Of a stretch of DNA of 60,048 nt, positions 51,426 to 60,048 are shown one piece after another. The DNA is from Desulforapulum sp034007745. GTDB taxonomy: Bacteria; Desulfobacterota; Desulfobacteria; Desulfobacterales; Desulfobacteraceae. The translations under genes were made by a program, and so were the position numbers. Each line of letters begins with the position of its first letter. Position 1 is the first letter of the stretch. The stretch spans positions 1-60,048 of the forward strand of contig JAVEQI010000019.1 in the NCBI GenBank assembly GCA_034007745.1, in the 5' to 3' direction. The notes under the pieces are model-generated. The model made no database searches, was not told the origin of the DNA, and worked only from the letters and a program-made list of their open reading frames with translations.

Positions 51426-52210
51426 TTGATATTCAAAAGCAGCGTGACTACCGGAATATCCCCATCGACAAGGTCGGGATCAAGAATCTTCGCTATCCCA
51501 TCACGGTGATGGACAAGAAAAAGGGTGTGCAGTCCACCATCGCCAACATAGGCATGTTTGTGGATCTTCCCCACCAGTGCAAGGGCACCCACATGAGCCG
51601 GTTTGTGGAGCTTTTAAATCTTTTCAGGGACCAGGTCTCCCTTGCTTCCCTTGATAACGTCCTTGAAGATATGAAGAAGACCCTGGGTGCCGAGAGTTCC
51701 CACATAGAGATCACATTCCCCTACTTTGTAGAAAAGGCGGCCCCGGTTTCCGGGTGCAAGGGGTTGATGGACTATACCTGCTCCATCCACGGCTCTTCTA
51801 CGCCTGAATGCAGTCGGGATATCGTGCTCAAGGTGGCCGTCCCCATAACCTCGGTCTGTCCCTGCTCAAAGGAGATCAGCAAGTACGGTGCCCATAACCA
51901 GCGGGGTGAGGTTCTTGTCTCAACCCGTTTCAGGCGGCTTATCTGGATCGAAGACATGATCGACCTTGTGGAAAAATGTGCATCCTGCGAGGTCTATTCC
52001 GTGCTGAAGCGCGAGGATGAAAAATGGGTAACCGAACAGGGCTATGAAAACCCCAAGTTCGTCGAAGACGTGGTAAGGGATGTAGCCCAGATTCTGAACA
52101 GTGACGACAACATTACCTGGTTTTCGGTGAGCGCTGAAAACTTTGAGTCCATTCACAATCACAGTGCCTATGCCTATATTGAAAATGGACACAGGGGGGG
52201 GAGTTGTTAG
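51422..52210 (+). CDS. folE2: GTP cyclohydrolase FolE2 (type IB)
   Basis: A 262-aa FolE2 that turns GTP into dihydroneopterin triphosphate for folate and queuosine. Seen: YRNIPIDKVGIKNLRYPI, FVDLPHQCKGTHMSRFVELL and PITSVCPCSKEIS with the metal-binding Cys. Type IB can use other metals when zinc is low. Its stop codon lies in a family A repeat shared with convergent dacB. Confidence 0.95.
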   Translation: MIDIQKQRDYRNIPIDKVGIKNLRYPITVMDKKKGVQSTIANIGMFVDLPHQCKGTHMSRFVELLNLFRDQVSLASLDNVLEDMKKTLGAESSHIEITFPYFVEKAAPVSGCKGLMDYTCSIHGSSTPECSRDIVLKVAVPITSVCPCSKEISKYGAHNQRGEVLVSTRFRRLIWIEDMIDLVEKCASCEVYSVLKREDEKWVTEQGYENPKFVEDVVRDVAQILNSDDNITWFSVSAENFESIHNHSAYAYIENGHRGGSC

Positions 52211-52230
52211 CTAATAGCTAACAGCTGCCC
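52204..52230. repeat. Family A fragment joining the stops of folE2 and dacB
   Basis: TGTTAGCTAATAGCTAACAG forms a palindrome. The folE2 TAG (52208-52210) and the dacB TAG (52213-52211, minus strand) are directly adjacent inside it. Confidence 0.7.
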
Positions 52231-53482
52231 TATCCTTAAGCTGCTTTCTTATCCTGTTATAGTCCTTTTCCGGGTGATTGACCATAATAACGTAGGGGTA
52301 GAGGCCATTGTCTTTGCCTGATGTGAAGTAGCCTGCCAGGGTGCGGACTCCTGTCAGAGTGCCTGTTTTGTAGAATTCGTTTTGTCCCGAGGTCATCAGC
52401 CCATGAAAGGGTTTAAAAGCCATCAGGACTTTCAGCATCTCCCGGGGGGAGATAGTGTTTTTTCTTGAGATTCCCGAACCTTCGGCAATGGTGATATTTT
52501 CAATGCCCAGGATGTCAACGGCATAGTCGCTTAAGGCCTTGATCGCTTTTTCAAGGTTTGCCGGGGGTAAAAACGCTTCTGCACCTGCGGTCAGAAAAAT
52601 CTGGTTTGCCATGAAGTTGTTGGAATATTTTAACAGCCGCTGTACAATATCGGTCAGGTTATGGGGTGACACATAGGTGTAAATGTGTATATCCTGCCCG
52701 TCGACCTGACCTTCTTTCACCCATCCTGGTAAATCCCCTGTTATTTTGATCCCCTGTTTTTCCAGGAAAAATTTGATCAGCCTTCCACCATAGGTCCTGG
52801 TCTCATCCCTTGAGAGTATTATTCTTCCCTGGTGGAGCCCTGAGGCCATGATTCTTTTGTGGGTAAAGTCGAGCAGGGGAGTCTGGGGTTCAGCGCTCAT
52901 GTATTGAGCCTTCTGACCCGGCTGGGCGCTCAATAAAAACGATACCGTGTTAAAGTTGGCGCTGAGGGCCGCCACACCCGCGTCATAGGGGTTGGTGGAG
53001 CTTCCCGTGCCAGGGATGTCAATGTTTGGTTCAAAAAACAGATTGTCAACCTCAATGCCCCTTATCTTCGAAATACCCCTTTTAAAAAGAGTTGATGCAA
53101 GGTCTTGGCAGAGCGTTTCCAGTATCTCAGAGGTAATTAACGGGTCTCCAGATCCCTTTACCTTAAGGGTTAAATCCTGGCCAAGGAAAAATCGGGTTTT
53201 AAATTTAAAGTCCTCCCCCAGGGTGTGTATGGCTCCAAGGGCCGTGAGCAGCTTGAAGGTGGATGCCGGCACAAAGGGTTGATCCGCATTCTGGGAGACC
53301 ATGATTTTCCCCGTGGGGTCAGCCAGGAGATAGCCGACACCAGAGGATGGGGCTGACGAGGCGGCCGCCGACTGGACGACAAAAAGAGACATTGCCGCCC
53401 CGATCCAGACAAACCCCATAAATCCAAGATTCCGAATGGTAAGGAAAATGTTTTTAACCCAATCTTTAAGCATAAAAGGCAT
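52211..53482 (-). CDS. dacB: D-alanyl-D-alanine carboxypeptidase/endopeptidase (PBP4, S13)
   Basis: A 423-aa PBP4-type enzyme. An N-terminal signal/anchor (~20-41) precedes SxxK as PASTFKLL (Ser nucleophile), SxN as YSNNFMANQ and KTG as FYKTGTLTG. Trims peptidoglycan cross-links. Its start overlaps the 3' end of the M18 gene by 17 nt. Confidence 0.92.
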   Translation of the reverse strand: MPFMLKDWVKNIFLTIRNLGFMGFVWIGAAMSLFVVQSAAASSAPSSGVGYLLADPTGKIMVSQNADQPFVPASTFKLLTALGAIHTLGEDFKFKTRFFLGQDLTLKVKGSGDPLITSEILETLCQDLASTLFKRGISKIRGIEVDNLFFEPNIDIPGTGSSTNPYDAGVAALSANFNTVSFLLSAQPGQKAQYMSAEPQTPLLDFTHKRIMASGLHQGRIILSRDETRTYGGRLIKFFLEKQGIKITGDLPGWVKEGQVDGQDIHIYTYVSPHNLTDIVQRLLKYSNNFMANQIFLTAGAEAFLPPANLEKAIKALSDYAVDILGIENITIAEGSGISRKNTISPREMLKVLMAFKPFHGLMTSGQNEFYKTGTLTGVRTLAGYFTSGKDNGLYPYVIMVNHPEKDYNRIRKQLKDRAAVSY

Positions 53483-54893
53483 GGAACCCCTTATATGTCA
53501 TATATAGGTCCGCCTTGCTTGATATCTCAAAGGGAGAGTGCATGGAAAGGACGGCCGGTCCGCAGTCAAGGATATCCATTCCCTTCATGGCAAGGAATTT
53601 TGCCAGGGTGCCGCCGCCGCCCTGGTCAATTTTGCCGAGTTCTCCTGTTTGCCAGACGATATTGTTTTTGTCAAAAAGAGTCCTGATCTTACCGACAAAT
53701 TCAGCACTGGCATCGCTTGAGCCCGATTTTCCCCTGGCGCCTGTAAATTTGGTAATGCACACGCCATGGCCTATTTTTGCGGCGTTCATCTTTTCATGGA
53801 CCTCCTTAAAGTCGGGATCCATGGCGGCGTTGACATCTCCTGACAGAGCCGAGGTGTTGATAATAGCCCTTCTAAGGGTCTGTGAATCCACCTTGCCGGT
53901 TGTGAGAAGGATCAGGTCCGATATGAAATCCTCCAGAAAGGCGGTCTGGGCACCGGTGTTTCCTTCGCTTCCTATCTCCTCCTTGTCAAAGAAGAGTCCA
54001 AGGGCGGTTCGCCCGGGAGATTCTGTCTCCAAAAGTGCCCTAAGTTCGGTAAAGGCGCAGATGCGGTCATCCTGGCCGTAGGCCCCCACAAGCGATCGGT
54101 CAAACCCTAGGTCCCTCGCCTTTGTTGCGGGTACAGCCTCTAATTCCGCACTTACAAAGTCAGCCTCAACTATATCGTATTTTTGATAAAAATGGTTGAG
54201 CAGCCCGAGTTTAAACCGGTCGCTGACCCCGTCGCCTCCAAGGGGGATGCTGCCTGCAATAAGGTTCAGCTTCTCGCCCTCAAAGGCGTCCGAGAGTTTC
54301 TTGTCCTCCTGGATTTTGCCGGCAAGGTGGGGCAGAAGATCCGACACCACAAATACGGGATCACCCGCATCCTCACCTATTTTGACATCCACGAAGCTGC
54401 CGTCGGCCCGGACAATCCTGCCGTGGAGGGCAAGGGGCACCGACATCCACTGGTACTTTCGGATTCCCCCGTAGTAGTGTGTCTTTAAGAGGGCAAGATC
54501 GGTGTCCTCATACACTGGATTTTGCTTCAGGTCGAGCCTTGGGGAGTCTATGTGGGAGGCGATGAGGTTTGTGCCTTGGTCCAGAGGGTTTTTTCCGATT
54601 ACGGCCAGGGCAACGCACTTTTCTTTGAAAACTGAGTAAACCTTTTGACCGGGCTTGACCAGATCCTGTTTTTGTTCAAGGAGGGATTCAATCGAGACAA
54701 ACCCATTTTTTTCGGCCCTTGCAATAATCGTCTTTGCGGCCTCTCGTTCGGTCTTTGATCGGTCGAGAAAATCCTTGTAATTCTCAGCCAGTTTGAATGC
54801 CCTGTCAATCTCTTTTTCGGAGAGTTCATCCCAGACCAGGCGGTCTTTTTTGAATAGTTGCTTCTTCAGCTTTTCAACTTCTTTTTTGTTCAT
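53466..54893 (-). CDS. M18-family aminopeptidase
   Basis: A 475-aa cocatalytic zinc aminopeptidase. Metal ligands: His in LIASHIDSPRLDL, Asp in the QDDRICAFTEL segment, the Glu pair in FFDKEEIGSEGNTG, Asp in AAMDPDF, and a late His in LSMHSPFEIS. Likely an aspartyl-type aminopeptidase. A cytoplasmic enzyme; no signal peptide. Confidence 0.93.
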   Translation of the reverse strand: MNKKEVEKLKKQLFKKDRLVWDELSEKEIDRAFKLAENYKDFLDRSKTEREAAKTIIARAEKNGFVSIESLLEQKQDLVKPGQKVYSVFKEKCVALAVIGKNPLDQGTNLIASHIDSPRLDLKQNPVYEDTDLALLKTHYYGGIRKYQWMSVPLALHGRIVRADGSFVDVKIGEDAGDPVFVVSDLLPHLAGKIQEDKKLSDAFEGEKLNLIAGSIPLGGDGVSDRFKLGLLNHFYQKYDIVEADFVSAELEAVPATKARDLGFDRSLVGAYGQDDRICAFTELRALLETESPGRTALGLFFDKEEIGSEGNTGAQTAFLEDFISDLILLTTGKVDSQTLRRAIINTSALSGDVNAAMDPDFKEVHEKMNAAKIGHGVCITKFTGARGKSGSSDASAEFVGKIRTLFDKNNIVWQTGELGKIDQGGGGTLAKFLAMKGMDILDCGPAVLSMHSPFEISSKADLYMTYKGFHAFYA

Positions 54894-54911
54894 TTTATAC
54901 CTTCTTGTTTT

Positions 54912-54990
54912 TTTATAAGAAACAGCTTTTAGCGATTAGCTTTTAGCTAATAGCTAAACGCTAACAGCTATCGTGTTTCATGCTTCGTTG
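54912..54990 (+). repeat. Family A repeat, copy with truncated terminal hairpin
   Basis: TTATAAGAAACAGCTTTTAG start, core, GCTATCGTGTTTCATGCTTC, then GTTG where the terminal hairpin is missing. The stop codon of the RlmK-like gene follows at 54995-54997. Confidence 0.75.
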
Positions 54991-54994
54991 GTGG

Positions 54995-56026
54995 CTATAT
55001 CTGAATCTGCCAGCATCGGTGGATGGTCTTTTTCTTGTGCTGGTAATCTTCCGGGATTGTTCTGGATGTTATCTCCTGGATTTCTCCTGCCGGCAATGTT
55101 TTCATCCGGGGAGAAAAATCCTGATGATTGGTTGAAAAAAATATGGTGCTTCCGGGTCTCATCACCTTGATTACAGCCCTCAGCAGACGTGGGTGGTCCC
55201 TTGCGATATCGAAATCCTCGTTGTCCTCCCTGGATGTGGAAAACGAAGGGGGATCTACAACTGCAAGGTCGAATTTCTGGTCGTTTACCGCCGCCTGCTC
55301 TAAAAATTCAAAGGTTGGGGACTGGACCAGAACATTTGTTTCAGGATCAAGGCTGTTAAGCTCCATGTTTTCCCTGGCCCAGGTGATGGCGGTGTCTGAA
55401 CGGTCCACAGACATGGTGGACCGTGCCCCGCCTTTTGCCGCATAGCAGGAGAACGAACCAGTGTAGCAGTAGAGGTTTAGAAAATCCCTGCCCTCTGCCA
55501 CCTCTCTTACCATCTGGCGGGTGTTCCTGTGGTCTGAAAAAAGACCCGTGTCAACATAGTCAAAGGGGTTGATGAAAAACTTTAAATCCCTCTCGTTCAT
55601 GATGATCCTGGCGTTGGTCTGCTGGAGCCGCTCATACCTTTTTCCGTCTTTCTTGCCCGCCCGGCGTTCCTTCAGGTGCACCTTTTCCATGGGAACATCA
55701 AGGGCCTTGGCAAGGGCCGCACCCATCATGGGCAGCCAAAGGGGAACCGAATGCTGCCGGGTGTACTCGGCAATCACAAGATGGCCGTCATACCAGTCGA
55801 CAACAGCCCTTATTTCGGGTATTTCCCAGTCGTAGAGCCTGAAGATCCCGATGTTCTGACGCTTAAACCGTTTGCTGAGGTGTTTGAACCGTTTTTTAAC
55901 CCGGTTGGCAAGCATCTCTGCCTGGTGCCTGTACTTTGCCTCTGAAACTGAGGATGAATCCTTCATTTTTTGCCGATAGTCCTCCGCCACATTGTTCCTT
56001 TGTTCGTAAACATGCTTGATTACCAC
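54995..56026 (-). CDS. RlmK-like 23S rRNA methyltransferase (class I SAM)
   Basis: A 343-aa protein matching the C-terminal (RlmK) half of RlmKL, which makes m7G2069. Seen: ANRVKKRFKHLSKRFKRQNIGIFRLYDWEIPE, the SAM motif FLNLYCYTGSFSCYAAKGGARS, and the catalytic VVDPPSFS. The N-terminal RlmL half is absent, so it acts alone. The GTG at 56026 lacks a good ribosome site; ATG 55966 is an alternative start that may be right. Confidence 0.85.
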   Translation of the reverse strand: MVIKHVYEQRNNVAEDYRQKMKDSSSVSEAKYRHQAEMLANRVKKRFKHLSKRFKRQNIGIFRLYDWEIPEIRAVVDWYDGHLVIAEYTRQHSVPLWLPMMGAALAKALDVPMEKVHLKERRAGKKDGKRYERLQQTNARIIMNERDLKFFINPFDYVDTGLFSDHRNTRQMVREVAEGRDFLNLYCYTGSFSCYAAKGGARSTMSVDRSDTAITWARENMELNSLDPETNVLVQSPTFEFLEQAAVNDQKFDLAVVDPPSFSTSREDNEDFDIARDHPRLLRAVIKVMRPGSTIFFSTNHQDFSPRMKTLPAGEIQEITSRTIPEDYQHKKKTIHRCWQIQI

Positions 56027-56291
56027 ATTCCTAAAAAACTATCACCAAAAATATCTCCTGGCCAAGACCGACAGCTCCATCCGGACAGACTGGCTTAAGG
56101 TGCCTGAAAATTATTAATAGATGACCAAGTTTGTTTTAATCATCGAGTATTAGAATTGGTGTTTTGATTCCTCTGGTGTTGCCATTTGCGGGTCTTGGGT
56201 GTATAACTTCTGGGGCGCTGAACAATCTTTTTATATATGAGGAAACCTGATTAATACTGGAATTGACAATGGAGAAGCCTTTTTCCCACGG

Positions 56292-57188
56292 GTGTTTGAA
56301 TGCCTGCTGGTGGTGTGCCTGCTGTTTGGTATACCTGGAAATGCAAATTCCGGTGAACACAGCGTTGCCGTGGTGGTATCAGACCGGATAAGGCCCTATA
56401 TGCAGGTGCTCAAAGGGCTGGAGCAGGGTCTTGAAAATGACTCCCTGGCAGTCTTTTATCTTGTACCATCGGAGAATAATGACCGGGTGTCGGCAGCTCT
56501 CATCAAGGGCGAGTATGATCTTTATGTGGCCATCGGCCCTGAAGCGGGAGATCTCATCTGGTCCCTGGAGACTGAAAAGGGTAAGGGCAAAATCTATTCC
56601 GCCATACTCGATCCCCATATGACTCTGGGAAAAGAGCAACAGGAAGAGCAGGAAGAACAAGATAGAGCAGGGTGCGGGGTATCCCTTCAAATTCCCGTTT
56701 CAATTCAGTTGGCGGAAATATCAGGGGCTCTTCCAGGGGTAAAAAGAGTGGGCCTTCTCTTTGACAGAGCCTACAATGGCACATTCTTTGAAAATGCCAG
56801 GATTTCAGGAAAGATGCTGGGTATAGACCTCATCCCCCTTGCGGTTGATTCAAAAAAGGATATTCCGGATATCCTGAAAAAACACCTGGATACCCTGGAC
56901 TGTATCTGGATGGTGCCGGACCGGACGGTTATTTCTGAAAAAATTGTTCAGTACGTTGTTAAACAGGCCCTGTACCTGAAAAAAGGGGTGATCGGGTACA
57001 ACTCGTTTTTTTTAAAATCAGGGGCTGTCTTTGCCTTTGAGTTTGATTATACCCGTATTGGGTTTCAGACCTCTGAACTTGTAAACGACTATTTCAACGG
57101 CAGGCACTGTGTAAATCCTGTGCCTTTTTTTAATCGAGGGATCAACATCAAGGTGGCCCGAACAATCGGCTTCCGGGTGGAGGAGTGA
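56292..57188 (+). CDS. Periplasmic substrate-binding protein (PF04392-like), sensor partner
   Basis: A 298-aa protein. A hydrophobic leader (ECLLVVCLLFGIPGNA, cleaved ~20) lacks positive charges, which is odd for a signal peptide, so the start may be mis-set; the only in-frame starts are GTG 56292 or weak codons before it. The rest resembles the ABC substrate-binding family (EISGALPGVKRVGLLFD, KKGVIGYNSFFLKSGAVFAFEFDYTRIGFQTSELV). No permease is adjacent, but a sensor kinase is, 7 nt downstream, so it probably feeds a signal to it. Confidence 0.75.
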   Translation: MFECLLVVCLLFGIPGNANSGEHSVAVVVSDRIRPYMQVLKGLEQGLENDSLAVFYLVPSENNDRVSAALIKGEYDLYVAIGPEAGDLIWSLETEKGKGKIYSAILDPHMTLGKEQQEEQEEQDRAGCGVSLQIPVSIQLAEISGALPGVKRVGLLFDRAYNGTFFENARISGKMLGIDLIPLAVDSKKDIPDILKKHLDTLDCIWMVPDRTVISEKIVQYVVKQALYLKKGVIGYNSFFLKSGAVFAFEFDYTRIGFQTSELVNDYFNGRHCVNPVPFFNRGINIKVARTIGFRVEE

Positions 57189-57195
57189 GCTTAGA

Positions 57196-58611
57196 ATGAC
57201 TCTTTTCAGCCGAACTGGAATTCATGCCAGGCTCCTTGGGGCAACCATCCTTGTTATCATTTCATCCACCTGTATACTGGGGTATTTCGGGCTCAGCATG
57301 GTCAACCGCCTGGTGTCAGAACGTTTTGACCAGCAGATCGATTACATGGCCCAGCACCTTGCCGTAAATGCGGAACTTGGCATTCTCATTGACGAGCACT
57401 CCATGCTTGATGGGCTGGCAAGGGGGGTCCTCAACCAGAAAGATGTTGCCGGTGTGGAGATTGAAGACCTCAACGGCAGGCGTCTTGCCGATCAGTCCCG
57501 GGACCTTGCCGGACCGTTTATCGTGGTTGAAAAAGAGGTGTTTTTGAGCCGGACGGATACGGGTGCTGCCGATCTTGAAGTCATTGCCGGCAGTTCAAGT
57601 GGGCGGCAGATCGGGCTTGTGCGAATAAAATATACCCGGGAGGAGATCAAAGGCCTTGCCAGGACCATGGCCAGACAGTTTTTCTTCCTATCCCTTGGAC
57701 TTGTGGTTGTCTTCTGCGGCATCTTCTTCTTCATATCCCGTTCCCTGGTGCTGCCGGTGGTATCCCTTGCCAGGGCGGCGAGAAAGGTCTCAAGGGGGGA
57801 CACCACGGTGAGGGCTGTGGTTGGAAAACTTCCTGAAACAAACCGGCTTGCCCTTGCCTTTAATGAAATGCTCGATTCCATTGAACAGGGAAGGGATGCA
57901 TTGATTCAGGCCCAGGAGAAGTTGAGCCGCCAGGCGGCCCTGGCCGAGGTGGGCAAATTTTCCATGATGATCGCCCATGAGGTGAAAAATCCCCTGGCCA
58001 TCATTAAATCCTCCCTGGATATGTTAAAGCAGGATATGAATATTCCGGCGGACAACCTGATGTTGAACTATACGGAAGAGGAGCTGGCCCGGCTCAACAC
58101 CCTGATTGAAAGTTTTCTCATGTTTTCGAGGCCCACCAAGCCAAGGCTTGTGCCAACCGATCTCAATCAGGTCGTTGAGCAGGTGGTCACGGGGTTTAAG
58201 CTTCAGTACGATTCAGATATCCTTAAAATCAACCATTCTTTGCCCTCGGAGGCGTGTATTGCCATGGCAGATGCAGATCTGCTGTCAAGGGGATTCAGCA
58301 ATATCATGAGAAATGCCTGTGATGCCAGTATGAACAGGGGCGATATCCATGTGGATGTTAAGGTAAATTCGCCCTTCTGGACCCTTGGAATAAGAGATTG
58401 CGGCAAGGGTCTTGGCAAGGCTGATCTGAAAGAGATATTTGAACCTTTTTACACCACAAAGGCCAAGGGTACAGGCCTTGGCCTTGCCTTTACCGACCAG
58501 GTCGTAAAGGCCCATGGTGGAAAGATTACCGCCGAAAACCATGAAACCATCGGGGCTGTTTTTTGTGTAAAAATACCCCTTGATTTAGAGAGGACAGTAA
58601 AGAGAGGATAG
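57196..58611 (+). CDS. Membrane sensor histidine kinase
   Basis: A 471-aa kinase. Two TM segments (~15-37 and 160-182) bound a periplasmic domain, followed by HAMP (SLARAARKVSRGDTTVRAV), the phospho-accepting His ~260 in MIAHEVKNPLAIIKSS, and the ATPase boxes NIMRNACDASMN and IRDCGKGLGKADLKEIFEPFYTTKAKGTGLGLAF. It pairs with the response regulator 9 nt on. Confidence 0.93.
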   Translation: MTLFSRTGIHARLLGATILVIISSTCILGYFGLSMVNRLVSERFDQQIDYMAQHLAVNAELGILIDEHSMLDGLARGVLNQKDVAGVEIEDLNGRRLADQSRDLAGPFIVVEKEVFLSRTDTGAADLEVIAGSSSGRQIGLVRIKYTREEIKGLARTMARQFFFLSLGLVVVFCGIFFFISRSLVLPVVSLARAARKVSRGDTTVRAVVGKLPETNRLALAFNEMLDSIEQGRDALIQAQEKLSRQAALAEVGKFSMMIAHEVKNPLAIIKSSLDMLKQDMNIPADNLMLNYTEEELARLNTLIESFLMFSRPTKPRLVPTDLNQVVEQVVTGFKLQYDSDILKINHSLPSEACIAMADADLLSRGFSNIMRNACDASMNRGDIHVDVKVNSPFWTLGIRDCGKGLGKADLKEIFEPFYTTKAKGTGLGLAFTDQVVKAHGGKITAENHETIGAVFCVKIPLDLERTVKRG

Positions 58612-58619
58612 GATTACCC

Positions 58620-60026
58620 ATGGCACATATATTGGTAGTTGATGACGAGGATAAAATCAGGCACCTTCTTTCAATGATGCTGGAGAGAAAAGGCCACACC
58701 ACGGCCCAGGCTGCAAATGGGGCAGAGGCCCTTGAAAGGCTTAATTCAGACGAGTTTGACATGGTATTTTCAGATCTTCGCATGCCCGAAATTGATGGCA
58801 GGGAACTTATCATTAAGATGAAGGAGGCAAACATTGCCGTTCCTGTAGTTTTTATCACGGCTTTTGCAACCGTTGATTCTGCCGTGGAGATGATGCGCCA
58901 GGGGGCGGCAGACTATATTACCAAGCCCTTTGATGAAGAAAAAATAATTCTGGCCCTGGAACGAACTCTCAAACTTTCGTCGCTCATTGCGGAAAACCAG
59001 GCCATGCGCCAGGAGCTGAAGCGCTCTGAGGAACGCTACACCCTTGTGTATGGTTCAAAGGCGATGCAGGAGGTGATAGGGCTGGCCGAAAGCGTTGCAG
59101 GCGTTGATACTGCCGTGCTTATTACAGGAGAATCCGGTACGGGTAAGGAGCTCGTTGCAAGGTATGTTCACATGAAAAGCGCAAGGAAGGGTACCCGGTT
59201 CGTGCCAGTCAACTGCGCTGCCATCTCTTCCAGCCTTGTGGAATCTGAGCTTTTCGGTTATGAAAAGGGCGCGTTTACCGGTGCAGGCAAGACAAAAAAG
59301 GGCATGTTCGAATACGCTGACGGCGGAACTTTGTTTCTTGATGAAATAGGAGACCTGCCCCTGGATTCCCAGGCCAAAATGTTAAGGGCCCTCCAGGAAA
59401 AAAAGTTTCAGCGGGTGGGGGGCAATTACGAGGTCCCCGTGGATGTCAGGGTTGTCTGCGCCACCAATAAAAGACTTGAGGCTATGGTCAACAATAATAA
59501 ATTCCGCAAGGATCTTTTTTTCAGAATTAATGTCTTTCCCATTGAGATACCACCGCTGCGCAATAGAAGGGAGGATATTATTCCCCTTGCCCGTCATTTT
59601 TTAAAGACTATTGCGGTGAATGATAACCATGGGATTACGGATGGAGGCTGCCAGAAGCTTTTGGAATACCCCTGGCCGGGCAACGTACGCGAGCTTGCCA
59701 ACGTCATAGAACGGGGAATGATACTGTCCATAAGGACCGGACAGATAACCTCGGAGACCTTGTCTTTTCTCAGGGTACAGAGACCTGCCCCGGTGGACCA
59801 TGCGATTGTCAAGCTTCCGCCCAACGGTATTCATCTTCAGATGCTTCAGGTCAACCTTGTGAAACAGGCACTTGATGCAGCCGGGAACAACCAGACAGCC
59901 GCGGCAAAGCTTCTGGGCTTAAGCCGGGCAAAGTTCCGGGTACTGCTGAAAAACATTGAAGAATTAGAAGGCTCAGAAGAGCCTGAAGAGTCAAAAGAAA
60001 CTGAAAAACAAGGTAGTTGTCAGTGA
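58620..60026 (+). CDS. NtrC-family sigma-54-dependent response regulator
   Basis: A 468-aa regulator. REC domain with Asp52 in MVFSDLRMPE; AAA+ domain with Walker A GESGTGKE (~171) and the sigma-54-contacting GAFTGA (217-222); Fis-type HTH at the C-terminus (AAGNNQTAAAKLLGLSRAKFRVLL). An acidic tail (EGSEEPEESKETEKQ) ends it. Activates sigma-54 promoters when phosphorylated by the upstream kinase. Targets unknown; no -24/-12 promoter was spotted in this window. Confidence 0.95.
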   Translation: MAHILVVDDEDKIRHLLSMMLERKGHTTAQAANGAEALERLNSDEFDMVFSDLRMPEIDGRELIIKMKEANIAVPVVFITAFATVDSAVEMMRQGAADYITKPFDEEKIILALERTLKLSSLIAENQAMRQELKRSEERYTLVYGSKAMQEVIGLAESVAGVDTAVLITGESGTGKELVARYVHMKSARKGTRFVPVNCAAISSSLVESELFGYEKGAFTGAGKTKKGMFEYADGGTLFLDEIGDLPLDSQAKMLRALQEKKFQRVGGNYEVPVDVRVVCATNKRLEAMVNNNKFRKDLFFRINVFPIEIPPLRNRREDIIPLARHFLKTIAVNDNHGITDGGCQKLLEYPWPGNVRELANVIERGMILSIRTGQITSETLSFLRVQRPAPVDHAIVKLPPNGIHLQMLQVNLVKQALDAAGNNQTAAAKLLGLSRAKFRVLLKNIEELEGSEEPEESKETEKQGSCQ

Positions 60027-60048
60027 TCAGAGCAATTGACAGGCACAT

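Overview
The window reads as chromosomal DNA of a strictly anaerobic, Gram-negative, sulfate-reducer-like deltaproteobacterium (Desulfobacteraceae type; inferred, not proven). Support comes from a Wood-Ljungdahl-type methylene-tetrahydrofolate reductase operon with Hdr/MvhD electron-transfer proteins, reductive activators of corrinoid proteins, a LarA/FAD-oxidase/Fe-S lactate-type operon, a complete Tol-Pal envelope system, and the mixed GTG/TTG start usage. No prophage, insertion sequence, rRNA, tRNA or CRISPR array was seen.

Layout. 1-4.6 kb: translation/RNA-processing operon khpA-rimM-trmD-RNA methyltransferase-rplS-rnhB-yraN-rsmI. 4.9-9.3 kb: metV-metF-HdrA-like-HdrA/MvhD fusion, closed by a strong terminator. 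9.4-15.4 kb: an unfamiliar, tightly overlapping five-gene operon (ATPase-fold/acetyltransferase-like protein, HisC-like aminotransferase, MATE exporter, membrane-anchored SGNH protein, second acetyltransferase-like protein), the best candidate for an undescribed pathway. 15.5-19.3 kb (minus): FAD oxidase, Fe-S/MvhD protein and LarA racemase. 19.7-23.2 kb: AcsV/RACE-type ATPase and a tandem paralogue lacking the ferredoxin domain. 23.3-27.5 kb (minus): ferritin, trmJ, PHP phosphatase, radical SAM protein. 27.7-33.2 kb: hflK-hflC, a 32-codon minus-strand bS22/AURKAIP1-like gene with its own terminator, an HExxH protein, fmdB-groES-groEL.

33.3-38.7 kb: tolQ-tolR-tolA-tolB-pal-cpoB. 39-41.2 kb: ruvC-ruvA-ruvB. 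41.6-44.3 kb: rplM-rpsI, exonuclease I and HU. 44.6-48.8 kb: prepilin peptidase (minus), lon, tsaB. 49-52.2 kb: psd, greA, rpoZ, ttcA-like, folE2. 52.2-56 kb (minus): dacB, M18 aminopeptidase, RlmK-like methyltransferase. 56.3-60 kb: substrate-binding protein, sensor kinase and NtrC-type regulator, a three-component signalling operon.

Many gaps between operons carry small interspersed repeats. Family A is built of TTAGC/GCTAA palindromes plus a terminal hairpin. Family B is an element of about 95 bp with GTAGGGG/ACCCGCAAGGGG motifs and a 7-nt-loop hairpin. In both families the hairpin arms change together between copies, which points to a conserved structure.
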